Shown here: positions 1 to 6,486 of the stretch, piece by piece
How the letters are laid out: every line of letters starts with the position of its first letter
How positions within the stretch are numbered: the stretch's first letter is position 1
NCBI GenBank assembly: GCA_003661825.1
Contig: QMWW01000040.1
Coordinates: 1 to 8,361, forward strand
Direction of reading: 5' to 3'
Origin: Thermoprotei archaeon
GTDB taxonomy: Archaea; Thermoproteota; Thermoprotei_A; Sulfolobales; Desulfurococcaceae
Length of the DNA stretch: 8,361 nucleotides
Translations under genes and position numbers: made by a program
Notes under the pieces: generated by a model
Databases searched by the model: none
What the model was told of the DNA's origin: nothing
Seen by the model: the letters and a program-made list of their open reading frames with translations, nothing else

Positions 1-273
1 CACGTATCTTATAGAAGTATATGCCTGTTGTATACTATCAGTGAGGGTTGCAGCTACGCTTCCAAGAGAGATTAGACCTAGGGAGCCATAGGCTAGGCCT
101 ACATACGACCTGACAGCATCACTATACCAAGGCATTCCAGAGTACTCCACTAGGTCTCTACCAAATACATAGATCCACATAACGAGCCAGAATAAGACAA
201 AACCTATGGACCAAGCTAGTACCTCTGGTTTCAGCACAACCGAGTAGATCTTATGTAGCAGGTACTTGGTCAA
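1..273 (-). CDS. ABC-2-like transporter permease, N-terminal part (runs off left edge)
   Basis: An open frame of 91 codons starts at a TTG (273-271) and continues past position 1. No other ATG, GTG or TTG lies between this codon and the in-frame TAG 15 bases upstream, and an AGGAAAG-like ribosome site precedes it. The visible protein has a short basic N-terminus (MTKYLLHKIY), a first membrane helix at about residues 19-40, a polar loop with WIYVFGRDLVEYSG, and a second hydrophobic, glycine-rich helix at about 62-80. This layout, next to an ABC ATPase gene ending 15 bp upstream, suggests the membrane subunit of an ABC-2 type exporter; the substrate is unknown. Only the first two helices are visible, so the family call rests largely on context. 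Whether the gene is intact past the edge cannot be seen, which matters because its ATPase partner is broken. Confidence 0.6.
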   Translation of the reverse strand, partial: MTKYLLHKIYSVVLKPEVLAWSIGFVLFWLVMWIYVFGRDLVEYSGMPWYSDAVRSYVGLAYGSLGLISLGSVAATLTDSIQQAYTSIRYV

Positions 274-288
274 GACTCTTTCCTCAAG

Positions 289-1084
289 CTATACTTCAGC
301 TAGGATCTCGTATACTTTATCTAGGCTAAGAAGTTCTGTAACGGACTTACCACCGCTTGGTACAATGCTGAATACACCCTGTCCAGACTCTACTGTGATG
401 AGAGCCTTAGCGTCTCTTCCCCGAACTACGCCTGCCGACGATAGTTTAGAAGCCTCTATTGGGCCGTAAGCTCTTCCCTCGAAGAGGAGGTAAACGGTCC
501 ATTCGCCGAGAATTCTTAGCACCCGAGTCTCATGCGTAACTAATACTACGGTGCTCTCTGTCTCTCCGGCTACGGCTTTAAGCATTTTGACTCTACGCGA
601 TGGATCAAGCCCTTTTAGCGGCCCATCCAGTAGAACATACTTGGCTTTTAATGCAATGGCTAGAGCCATGGTAATACTCTTCTCTGACCAGGAGAGAGCT
701 CCCATAGCTTCTTCCCAGCTATAAGCTCTTTCCTAGGCCCGAAGCTTTCCATGAAGCGTAAAGCTTCCCCTATATCACCCATGGCTAGGTCCGTGTAAAG
801 TTCTACGAGCTTTAAGGCGTTAAGTCCGAGAAGCCTGTATACTTCTTCTAGATTTGTGGATAGAATCCTGGGTTTACCGTATATACCTCTCACGTCTTCT
901 CCATCAATAACTATTCTCCCTCTATATATCTCAGCTAATCCAAGCACTGCTTTTAGTAGAGTCATCTTCCCGCTTCCGTTAGGCCCTAGGATCACCGTAT
1001 TCCTATCCACTCTAATGTAAGTCCTCTAAGTACTGCATCCCCTTTGTAGCCAGCGTAGAGATCTATAACCTCTACTCTGTTCAA
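289..1084 (-). pseudogene. ABC transporter ATP-binding protein, disrupted by two frameshifts
   Basis: Conserved parts of one ABC ATPase (about 265 codons) lie in three successive reading-frame segments. Segment 1 starts at TTG 1084 and gives MNRVEVIDLYAGYKGD...VLRGLTLE with a likely A-loop Tyr13; it then runs into a TGA at 994-992. Segment 2 (1010-660) carries Walker A (GPNGSGK, then Met) and the signature LSPGQRR at 698-684, then stops. Segment 3 (to TAG 289) carries LALAIALKAKYVLLDGPLKGLDP (Walker B and D-loop) and the H-loop VTHE. Each junction, near 1010 and near 670, is explained by loss of one base. Two substitutions add to the damage: the Walker A Thr/Ser that binds Mg is Met (AAG-ATG), and the catalytic Glu after Walker B is Gly (GAT-GGG). 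Sequencing error could explain the frameshifts but not easily both substitutions, so I call a decaying gene. It would have powered the permease that follows. Confidence 0.8.
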
Positions 1085-1134
1085 TGCTGTTTACCCCAAG
1101 AACTACTCGTACCGTGGACGCTGTATTATTGGTA

Positions 1135-2124
1135 CTACATCCAGACATATATTGTTGCCAGTACTGCCGCTATAAGCGATGGTACGAGAGCGTACTTGAA
1201 GATCGTGTAGAGGGCTTGTTCTAGCCGGTAGCGGCCGAAGGCATTCCTTATTACTGTTGCCACAAAGACCACGGCTAGGTACTTCACGATGAGTACTAGG
1301 ATCCCGGGGATGGAGAGGTGTGGGAATGGGTAGGGACCGCCTAGTAGTAGGTACACTATTGATATGGCCGTGACAGCTACATCTACGTCATGTAGTAGGC
1401 TAGCTATTCCTAGTACAGGGCCTGAGAACTCTGTTTCAAAGCCAGCTATGATCTCCTGCTCTGCTTCGGGGATATTGAATGGGTTGAACATAGCCTTAGC
1501 TTGTAGAGTGACTATAGCTGCTATTAGCGCTAATACTAGTGGTAGGGCCGTTAGGGGGTTAACCCAGTACCTCCACACGGTAATAGAGGTAGCGTATATA
1601 CTGTAGAAGGGCTTGTAGTCAGCGCTAGCTAGGATCATTGGGGTGAGCAGTGCTGCAAAGTATGCTGGCTCCATCACCGTTATGAACGATAAGAATCTAG
1701 ATACACCGATGCTCGTATAGGGTCCTGGCATTGCTAGAGACATTAGGAGGAGGGATACAGGTATCCATATGCTCACTAGGTATACGTATACCAGGTAGTC
1801 GTAGTCGCTGACTATTCTTAGAGGGCTTAGGGGGAAGAATAGCATCGCCGAGATGCCAGCGGCTATACCGAGGATGCCGAAGAACTTAGCAAGCCCAGGC
1901 ATACTGTAGCGGTGGACTACCTCCTCCTTAGCGTGCACTAGCTTAATCAAGTCGGCGAGTGGCTGGAGGGTGCCGAATGGGCCTACGTATGTCGGCCCCA
2001 TCCTCTTCTGTAATCTACCGCTCCACTTGCGTACGAGGTACTGCGTGAATAAGGCTAGTGCTATAGTGAATAAGAGGCCTGGGAACACTATTAGGGATAC
2101 TAGCCATAGAGCAATGCTCTCCAT
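1135..2124 (-). CDS. mbhM: Membrane hydrogenase NuoH-like anchor subunit (MbhM)
   Basis: A 329-residue integral membrane protein of the NuoH/HycD/MbhM family with about eight membrane helices. It anchors the peripheral hydrogenase arm and lies at the junction where electron transfer is coupled to ion movement. Family marks are clear: RLQKRMGPTYVGPFGTLQP with downstream ADLIKL and KEE (residues about 37-68), and the acidic cytoplasmic loop NPFNIPEAEQEIIAGFETEFSG (about 214-235), whose glutamates are conserved in complex I and group 4 hydrogenases. The start is ATG 2124, one of only two ATG starts in the operon, with GAGGTGA (2137-2131) 6 nt upstream; that site overlaps the stop of the preceding gene. 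It is the last gene of the operon; in Pyrococcus mbh the homologue is followed by mbhN. The gap to the broken ATPase is 50 bp with no T-rich terminator. Confidence 0.95.
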   Translation of the reverse strand: MESIALWLVSLIVFPGLLFTIALALFTQYLVRKWSGRLQKRMGPTYVGPFGTLQPLADLIKLVHAKEEVVHRYSMPGLAKFFGILGIAAGISAMLFFPLSPLRIVSDYDYLVYVYLVSIWIPVSLLLMSLAMPGPYTSIGVSRFLSFITVMEPAYFAALLTPMILASADYKPFYSIYATSITVWRYWVNPLTALPLVLALIAAIVTLQAKAMFNPFNIPEAEQEIIAGFETEFSGPVLGIASLLHDVDVAVTAISIVYLLLGGPYPFPHLSIPGILVLIVKYLAVVFVATVIRNAFGRYRLEQALYTIFKYALVPSLIAAVLATIYVWM

Positions 2125-2130
2125 CTTTTC

Positions 2131-2137
2131 TCACCTC
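2131..2137 (-). promoter_or_regulatory. Ribosome binding site of the NuoH-like gene
   Basis: On the minus strand, GAGGTGA lies 6 nt before ATG 2124 and overlaps the TGA stop of the upstream mbhI-like gene. It matches the archaeal anti-Shine-Dalgarno core and fixes the start of the NuoH-like subunit. Confidence 0.75.
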
Positions 2138-2490
2138 ACAACTATATAGGCTATAACTGCTAGTACGGAGATCAGTATGAGGAGGCCATACCAGGAAACC
2201 ATGTAGCTTACCCAATCCATTAGATTCCCGGTATGCATAGCTCCTACTAGGTAGTCGTAGATCCTTTTGGCAAACCTCTTAATAAAGAACCAGTAGAGGT
2301 TCAGCGGACTAGGTGATATAGAGCTAACTATTTCTTCTCCTTCTCCAGCTAGGTATACTTCCGTTATCCTTCTACTCCGAGGCCTTATGAAGTAGTATAT
2401 TAGCCCTAGTACAGCCATTGCTACCGCTAGGTTTATCGAGGCAACTACGGCTGTTTCAATAGGATTGTTGAAGTACATGAGCTCAGCCAC
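2131..2490 (-). CDS. mbhI: Small membrane linker subunit, MbhI-like
   Basis: A protein of about 119 residues (124 if the ATG at 2505 is used). It has one membrane helix at each end (about residues 12-35 and 100-118). Between them are a motif EVYLAGEGEE (about 44-53) and a basic amphipathic stretch, WFFIKRFAKRIYDYLV. This matches the position and layout of MbhI, which carries a C-terminal, NuoL-like piece with a lateral helix tying the antiporter subunit to the anchor subunit; the gene lies between mrpD and the NuoH-like gene, as expected for that role. I prefer GTG 2490: it follows the mrpD stop and has GGGGTGG 6 nt upstream, like its neighbours. ATG 2505 has no such site and would overlap mrpD by 13 bp. 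Membership is based on layout and context more than residue identity. Confidence 0.8.
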   Translation of the reverse strand: MAELMYFNNPIETAVVASINLAVAMAVLGLIYYFIRPRSRRITEVYLAGEGEEIVSSISPSPLNLYWFFIKRFAKRIYDYLVGAMHTGNLMDWVSYMVSWYGLLILISVLAVIAYIVVR

Positions 2491-2492
2491 TT

Positions 2493-4115
2493 CTATCCAC
2501 CCCATAGCACGTGTCTTGCTTCTAAGAATGCTTGACCATAGTTGACTAATCCTTTAAACGTTAGAGAGGAGTCTACAAGGCTACCTATACAGGCATAGAG
2601 ATGTGTAAAGGCTATTCCTGCAGCTAGTAGTATAGCCGCTAGCAGTACTAGGAAGTACTTATACGCTCCAACGCGTATACCGTTGAACTCCTTAACCGGA
2701 GCGCTTAGCACTAGAGAGTATATTGCTTTAGCATAGCCTGGTATGCTAAGAGCCGAGACCACTACTATCGCTATAGCTGGTAGCACCTGGCCAGCAGCCA
2801 TATATGCCTGGTACATTAGCAGCTTTGAGAAGAAGCCGAGGAAGGGTATAGCTCCCATGAGGTTTAGGAAGCCCGCTATGAGGGCCATACTTACTAATGG
2901 GTACTTTCTACCGATACCCCTCATGTCGTCTAGGATCTTGGTACCAGCAGCTTCTATGAATATCTCGCTTGAGGCGAAGAGGAGGAGCTTTCCTACACCA
3001 TGTGCTATAATGTGGGCTAGTACAGCTGTAAACGCTATAACGACTACTTCCTCGCTAACAGGCATGAAGCTTATAGCGGATGCTAGGAAGAGGAGTCCTA
3101 TGTGGCTTACGCTACTATAGGCTAGTAGCCTCTTAATATCTCTCTGTACGAACATCATGAGAGCTCCAACTACGCCTCCTAGGAAGCCCAGTACTAGTAG
3201 GACAGCTAATACTACTCCGCGGTAAGCGTATCCTATGGGTGAGAACGCTGGGAATATGGTGTAGAGGAACCTTATAGCCGCGTATACGCCTACGATCTCC
3301 GAGACGCCGGATAGAGCTGCTGATACAGGCGTAGGTGCTTCACAATATGCATCTGGCAGCCAGAAGTGGTTCGGGAATAGCCCTGCTTTAAACGTGAATA
3401 CCCATAGCGATAGAGATACTGCTAACGTAGCTACAGCTATGAACGCTGTCCCAGCTAAGCCTACTTCTATTAGCCCGAATAACCTGATGTTGCGCGACAG
3501 TATATCGCCCATGTTGAGGGTGCCGTAGGCTCCGTAGATTATCATTAAGCCTATGAAGTATATGGTGGTCGCTGTAGCCCCTATTATAGCGTACTTGATG
3601 GCTGCCTCAACGGATCCCGGGTTGTTCTTGTGGTAGGCTATTAGCCCATACGTTGAGACAGCTAACACCTCTATCATGACGAATAGGTTGAATACATCGC
3701 CTGTGTAGAAGCAGCCTAGTGCCCCGACTTCAAAGCCTAGTAGTAGGGTGTAATACCACTCCGGCTCGTCCAGGTTCCTATTGTACCATAAGCTGAAGAT
3801 CACTATTCCAACTATTAGCCATGAAGCATACATACCTAGTAGAGCGTTGAAGCCGTCTACCTCGTATGCTATTCCTAGAGGGGGAGGCCAGCCTCCGAAT
3901 CCATATACTATCGGCTTACCAGTACTAGCTACGTGGGAGTATATAGTAGTTGCAGATACTGCTGCAAATAGGGTTACGACCATAGCGTATACTCCGGGGA
4001 ACAACCTGTGCTTAACGAACTTCTGAAGCAGTGGAAGTATGAATGCAAATAGAGCTATTACCGGGACCGTTAAACCAGTTAGGTCGTATGCAAGCCCTTG
4101 TGCTACAGCGCTCAC
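2493..4115 (-). CDS. mrpD: Mrp/Mbh proton- or sodium-translocating antiporter subunit D (MbhH-like)
   Basis: A 540-residue protein of the NuoN/NuoL/MrpD family with about 14 membrane helices, the likely ion-pumping subunit. The key charged residues are present: Glu149 in FNLFVMIEVLAVSTYG (helix 5), Lys243 in FTFKAGLFPNHFWLPDAY (helix 7), the motif RLLAYSSVSHIG (329-340), His368 and His372 with Lys376 in LAHIIAHGVGKLLLF (helix 10 region), and Lys431 in GFFSKLLMY (helix 12). These are the residues forming the hydrophilic axis in this family, so it should be active. It is somewhat longer than a typical MrpD of about 490-500 residues; the extra is at the C-terminus. The start is GTG 4115 with GAGGTGG (4128-4122) 6 nt upstream, 19 bp after the mrpE stop. 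It is the only large antiporter-type subunit in the window, as in Mbh; MBS-type complexes have two. Confidence 0.96.
   Translation of the reverse strand: MSAVAQGLAYDLTGLTVPVIALFAFILPLLQKFVKHRLFPGVYAMVVTLFAAVSATTIYSHVASTGKPIVYGFGGWPPPLGIAYEVDGFNALLGMYASWLIVGIVIFSLWYNRNLDEPEWYYTLLLGFEVGALGCFYTGDVFNLFVMIEVLAVSTYGLIAYHKNNPGSVEAAIKYAIIGATATTIYFIGLMIIYGAYGTLNMGDILSRNIRLFGLIEVGLAGTAFIAVATLAVSLSLWVFTFKAGLFPNHFWLPDAYCEAPTPVSAALSGVSEIVGVYAAIRFLYTIFPAFSPIGYAYRGVVLAVLLVLGFLGGVVGALMMFVQRDIKRLLAYSSVSHIGLLFLASAISFMPVSEEVVVIAFTAVLAHIIAHGVGKLLLFASSEIFIEAAGTKILDDMRGIGRKYPLVSMALIAGFLNLMGAIPFLGFFSKLLMYQAYMAAGQVLPAIAIVVVSALSIPGYAKAIYSLVLSAPVKEFNGIRVGAYKYFLVLLAAILLAAGIAFTHLYACIGSLVDSSLTFKGLVNYGQAFLEARHVLWGG
2497..2503 (-). 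promoter_or_regulatory. Ribosome binding site deciding the start of the MbhI-like gene
   Basis: On the minus strand, GGGGTGG lies 6 nt before GTG 2490, the same spacing as for mrpD, mrpF, mrpE and the NuoH-like gene. It lies inside the last codons of mrpD. No comparable purine-rich site precedes the alternative ATG at 2505. Confidence 0.55.
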
Positions 4116-4121
4116 CCACGA

Positions 4122-4128
4122 CCACCTC
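4122..4128 (-). promoter_or_regulatory. Ribosome binding site of mrpD
   Basis: On the minus strand, GAGGTGG lies 6 nt before the GTG start at 4115, inside the 19-bp gap after mrpE. It supports the non-ATG start. Confidence 0.7.
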
Positions 4129-4134
4129 TACGGC

Positions 4135-4638
4135 TCAATCGAATACCTCGCGTGAATACTTCTCGAAAACCTCGGAGATATGCCTACGGGCTTCTTCGGG
4201 TTCAAGAGTCTTGGCGTTGATCCAGTGGACGTAGTACGCTCTATCCTCCGGGTCTATGTCAACCACGACAGTACCCGGTGTATTAGTTATGGAGTTCGCT
4301 ACCGCTGTTACAGCGTAGTCAGTTTCAACCCTGTAGGGTACTTTGACTATAGCCGGGTTTACAGGCATTTTCGGGTGCAGTATCCTATACATTACGTCTA
4401 GATGGGCTCTAACCTCTGCAACGAAAAAGTAGTAGATTGCATATGCTACTAGCCATAACCACCTGACCGGGTTAAACGCTTTACCCGGGTTTTTCACTAC
4501 GTACTCTGAGAATATAAGGCCTAGCACGATGCCTACTAGGACTCCGGCTACGATATCGTATGGTGATACGCTGCCACTGAACACTATGTACACTATGAAT
4601 ACGAGCAGTCCTACGGCTAGTGCACTGCCGAGCTTCAA
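4135..4638 (-). CDS. mrpE: Mrp antiporter subunit E (MbhA-like)
   Basis: A 167-residue MrpE-family protein: two membrane helices at the N-terminus (about 5-22 and 28-45), a third hydrophobic stretch at about 60-75, then a cytoplasmic domain. The family mark ANSITNTPGTVVVDID lies at about 114-129. In Mrp antiporters and Mbh this subunit is part of the small-subunit membrane cluster around the ion pathway. The start is TTG 4638, the first possible start after the mrpC stop. mrpC and mrpE share one reading frame, separated only by TGA-AGC-TGG. A strong GGGGGTGA site (4652-4645) lies 6 nt upstream and overlaps that stop. In Pyrococcus mbh the homologue is the first gene of the operon; here it sits between mrpC and mrpD, which is also the order D-E reversed relative to bacterial mrpABCDEFG. 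Confidence 0.92.
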   Translation of the reverse strand: MKLGSALAVGLLVFIVYIVFSGSVSPYDIVAGVLVGIVLGLIFSEYVVKNPGKAFNPVRWLWLVAYAIYYFFVAEVRAHLDVMYRILHPKMPVNPAIVKVPYRVETDYAVTAVANSITNTPGTVVVDIDPEDRAYYVHWINAKTLEPEEARRHISEVFEKYSREVFD

Positions 4639-4644
4639 CCAGCT

Positions 4645-4652
4645 TCACCCCC
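4645..4652 (-). promoter_or_regulatory. Ribosome binding site supporting the TTG start of mrpE
   Basis: On the minus strand, GGGGGTGA lies 6 nt before TTG 4638 and contains the TGA stop of mrpC. It makes the TTG the most credible start, since no ATG or GTG occurs between that stop and the conserved region. Confidence 0.7.
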
Positions 4653-5055
4653 TTAGCTTCCTGATCTCCCTTACATCGGTTGTACCGTAGAGCCTGTGGA
4701 TCTGGAGGGTAAGGAAGACTAGGAATAGCGTAACGGCTAAGCCTATGACAATAGCTGTTAGCACTAGTGCTTGGGGTAGAGGATCAACTGCTCTAGCACT
4801 AAACTCAGCTAGTGCTTCCTTTGTTGCATTAGCATAGTTGAGTAGGACAGGGGGTATGCTTGGCTTCTCCGGTGAAAGCCACCGCCTATAGCCTAGCATT
4901 ATAGCGAAGGTATTCGCCGTATCCCCGAGTATGGTGACGGCTATGATCTTCTTGACCAGGCTTGGGCGGAAGAATATGCCGTAGAGAGCTATACCTAGGT
5001 TTACCACCATACACAGTATTATCAGCGTCAGCATGTATGTAACGGGGTCTATCAC
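4645..5055 (-). CDS. mrpC: Mrp antiporter subunit C (NuoK-like, MbhG-like)
   Basis: A 136-residue membrane protein with three helices, of the MrpC/NuoK family. The motif LYGIFFRPSLVKKII (about 24-38) and the diagnostic VDPLPQALVLTAIVI (90-104) are both present. It sits in the membrane between the MrpB-type and MrpD-type subunits as part of the ion path. The loop between helices 2 and 3 (about 56-90, YRRWLSPEKPSIPP then a helical NATKEALAEFSARA segment) looks longer than in typical bacterial MrpC. The start is GTG 5055 within a 4-bp GTGA overlap with the upstream fusion gene, a layout suggesting translational coupling. The stop is TGA 4647-4645. Confidence 0.94.
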   Translation of the reverse strand: MIDPVTYMLTLIILCMVVNLGIALYGIFFRPSLVKKIIAVTILGDTANTFAIMLGYRRWLSPEKPSIPPVLLNYANATKEALAEFSARAVDPLPQALVLTAIVIGLAVTLFLVFLTLQIHRLYGTTDVREIRKLRG

Positions 5056-5849
5056 TTCTCTCCACCCCCTCTAGCTATTCTCTCAGGTATAGCTAGGAGC
5101 AGAAAGACTATGGTGAAGCCAGCCATTACGGCGAAGAACTCGAATATGTTGAAAAACCACAGTGTACCGCTGATCAGCTGTCCCCCCAGATATGCTGGTA
5201 GGTTTACAGGGCTTAGAGGCTTTGGCTGATTTTGGAGCACAAAGCCTGGAAGACCTGACGCTACGGCTACGAGGTATGTAGCTATAGCTACTATGCCTAT
5301 ACCAGCTAGGCCCAAGCTACGTATTACGAGCATCAAGTCCTTAGATACACCGCGTTTAAGCAGGAAGTAGTGCGAGAACGCTACTAGTATTAGGAGGGGA
5401 GCCACAGCCGCTGTGGCTCCTCCCTGAAAGCCTCCTCCAGGAGTTAGGTGGCCGTGTAATGCTATAGAGATAGCTACAGCTACTATCAGAGTAGTAGTGA
5501 TCCTAGTCACAGTCCTCACTATAAGGGATAGACCGAGCTCTTTGCCGGGGAGCGCGCTGTACTTCCTTATGCCGCGCGCTATAGCTATGGAAGCTATGAT
5601 CGCTAGGTAGAACACCGTTGTCTCAAACACTGTGTCTAGTCCACGATAGTCCCATACAATCGCTGTAACGCCTTCTGGCGATAAAGCCGTGAACTCTCTA
5701 TTCCATGGGTTATACGTTGTGTTCAGGTATAGCTCCGCGAGAGGCCGCACGCTAATGCTTGGTATGTAGAGACCGCCAGCTACTGTTAAGAGCAAGCTCA
5801 TAGCTAGTACGAATAGTACTATCGAGAGAACAGCGATAGCGTGCTTCAC
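5052..5849 (-). CDS. mrpB: Fused MbhE-like / MrpB (MbhF-like) membrane subunit
   Basis: A 265-residue protein joining two pieces that are separate genes in Pyrococcus mbh. Residues 1-95 resemble MbhE, equivalent to the C-terminal end of MrpA: a first helix (about 5-25), an exported loop with a possible N-glycosylation-type NTT, then VTAIVWDYRGLDTVFETTV (61-79), where Glu76 matches the conserved acidic residue of DFRGxDTLGE-type motifs. Residues about 105-258 are an MrpB (MnhB) domain with HGHLTPGGGFQGG (132-144) and three to four helices. The fusion holds the ion-path subunits in one chain. The start is GTG 5849, in a 4-bp GTGA overlap with the MbhD-like gene, with a GGGAGGAG site upstream. 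Fusion of this kind may also occur in Mbx-type operons; I am not certain of that from memory. Confidence 0.92.
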   Translation of the reverse strand: MKHAIAVLSIVLFVLAMSLLLTVAGGLYIPSISVRPLAELYLNTTYNPWNREFTALSPEGVTAIVWDYRGLDTVFETTVFYLAIIASIAIARGIRKYSALPGKELGLSLIVRTVTRITTTLIVAVAISIALHGHLTPGGGFQGGATAAVAPLLILVAFSHYFLLKRGVSKDLMLVIRSLGLAGIGIVAIATYLVAVASGLPGFVLQNQPKPLSPVNLPAYLGGQLISGTLWFFNIFEFFAVMAGFTIVFLLLAIPERIARGGGEK

Positions 5850-6109
5850 GGCTTCTCCTCCCTCTCCGTTTTACTTATGAGGAACAGGATCACGGCGGGA
5901 TAGAGTCCAACAGCTACTGGAACATAGACAAGTACAATGTCCGGAGCCATCAGTATGTAGTATAGGAGAGCGTAGAGCGTGCTCTGTATAGCTGAGAACA
6001 CTACTGCTCTAACCAGGTTTCTCTCGATGACAGCGAAGTATACAGCTACAACAGATGCTAGAGCGGCTAGCGCGCCTATACCCAAGACAAGTACCTGTGG
6101 ATCGATCAC
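5846..6109 (-). CDS. mbhD: MbhD-like subunit (MrpA C-terminal fragment, DUF4040 type)
   Basis: An 87-residue, three-helix membrane protein matching the MbhD module of MrpA. It carries AVIERNLVRAVVFSAIQSTL (about 26-45), then APD at 55-57 and GLYPAVILFLI (68-78), the expected spacing for this family. In most members APD is followed by VA(L/I)TEA, with a glutamate in the third helix thought to belong to the ion path; here the same place reads IVLVYV, so Tyr62 replaces that Glu. I checked the codons (CTT GTC TAT GTT) and the substitution is real in this sequence. The start is GTG 6109 in a 4-bp GTGA overlap with mrpG, with GGGTGGT just upstream; it ends in a second GTGA overlap with the fusion gene. 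Confidence 0.87.
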   Translation of the reverse strand: MIDPQVLVLGIGALAALASVVAVYFAVIERNLVRAVVFSAIQSTLYALLYYILMAPDIVLVYVPVAVGLYPAVILFLISKTEREEKP

Positions 6110-6483
6110 TCGCTACCACCCTTTATACACATTGTCTCATCTAGGTGATCAGCTATACAGGGCTCGACACGCACTATTCTTGCTCTATGAGTAGCACGTG
6201 CTAGTGCGTGGGATCCGGCAGGTGCAAGTATTAGTACTAGCAAAGCTGCAACGAATCCAGCTCCCGCTACGAACCACCTATAGTAGCCTAGAGGCTCGTA
6301 GCCTATAGCTACTAGCGAGGCCCCTATAATGGGTACAAATGCTCCCCAAATAGTACCTATAGTTGCAGCGTGGAGGCGGAGGTAGAAGTTCTTAAACCTA
6401 TTCATCCCTATAGCCGCTATTAGATCCGAAACTGCGCCTAAACCTATGAGCGCTAACCCTATGTATATGAGTACTTCAGTCAA
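6106..6483 (-). CDS. mrpG: Mrp antiporter subunit G (MbhC-like)
   Basis: A 125-residue MrpG/MnhG-family protein with three membrane helices. The family mark GMNRFKNFYLRLHAATIGTIWG (26-47) is present, as is the APAGSHALARATHRA end of helix 3 (87-101). A hydrophilic C-terminal tail of about 24 residues contains two cysteines, Cys109 and Cys119, that are not part of the usual MrpG core. The likely role is a small structural subunit beside MrpF and MrpE. The start is TTG 6483, with GGTGA (6495-6491) 7 nt upstream and overlapping the end of mrpF; the stop codon of mrpF is 3 bp before this start. The 3' end overlaps the MbhD-like gene by 4 bp. Confidence 0.92.
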   Translation of the reverse strand: MTEVLIYIGLALIGLGAVSDLIAAIGMNRFKNFYLRLHAATIGTIWGAFVPIIGASLVAIGYEPLGYYRWFVAGAGFVAALLVLILAPAGSHALARATHRARIVRVEPCIADHLDETMCIKGGSE

Positions 6484-6486
6484 GGA

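Noticed and set aside
289..705. Separate short gene starting at ATG 705
   Set aside because: It is the C-terminal half of the ABC ATPase (Walker B, H-loop) without Walker A; its upstream part lies in another frame, so it is a fragment, not an independent gene.
660..1084. Programmed ribosomal frameshifting in the ABC ATPase
   Set aside because: No slippery heptamer or downstream stem is apparent at either site, two shifts would be needed, and two active-site residues are also lost.
1120..1134. A/T-rich AATAATAC as a TATA box for the ATPase gene
   Set aside because: It fits the archaeal TATA consensus poorly, no purine-rich BRE is clear, and with such a weak match it cannot be told from background.
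1109..1135. Inverted repeat GTACC...GGTAC just after the NuoH-like gene as a terminator
   Set aside because: The stem is only 5 bp with a 17-base loop, and there is no T-rich run after it on the minus strand.
2015..2215. Extra minus-strand open frame over the mbhI/mbhM junction
   Set aside because: It overlaps two well-supported genes in another frame and has no motif or membrane pattern.
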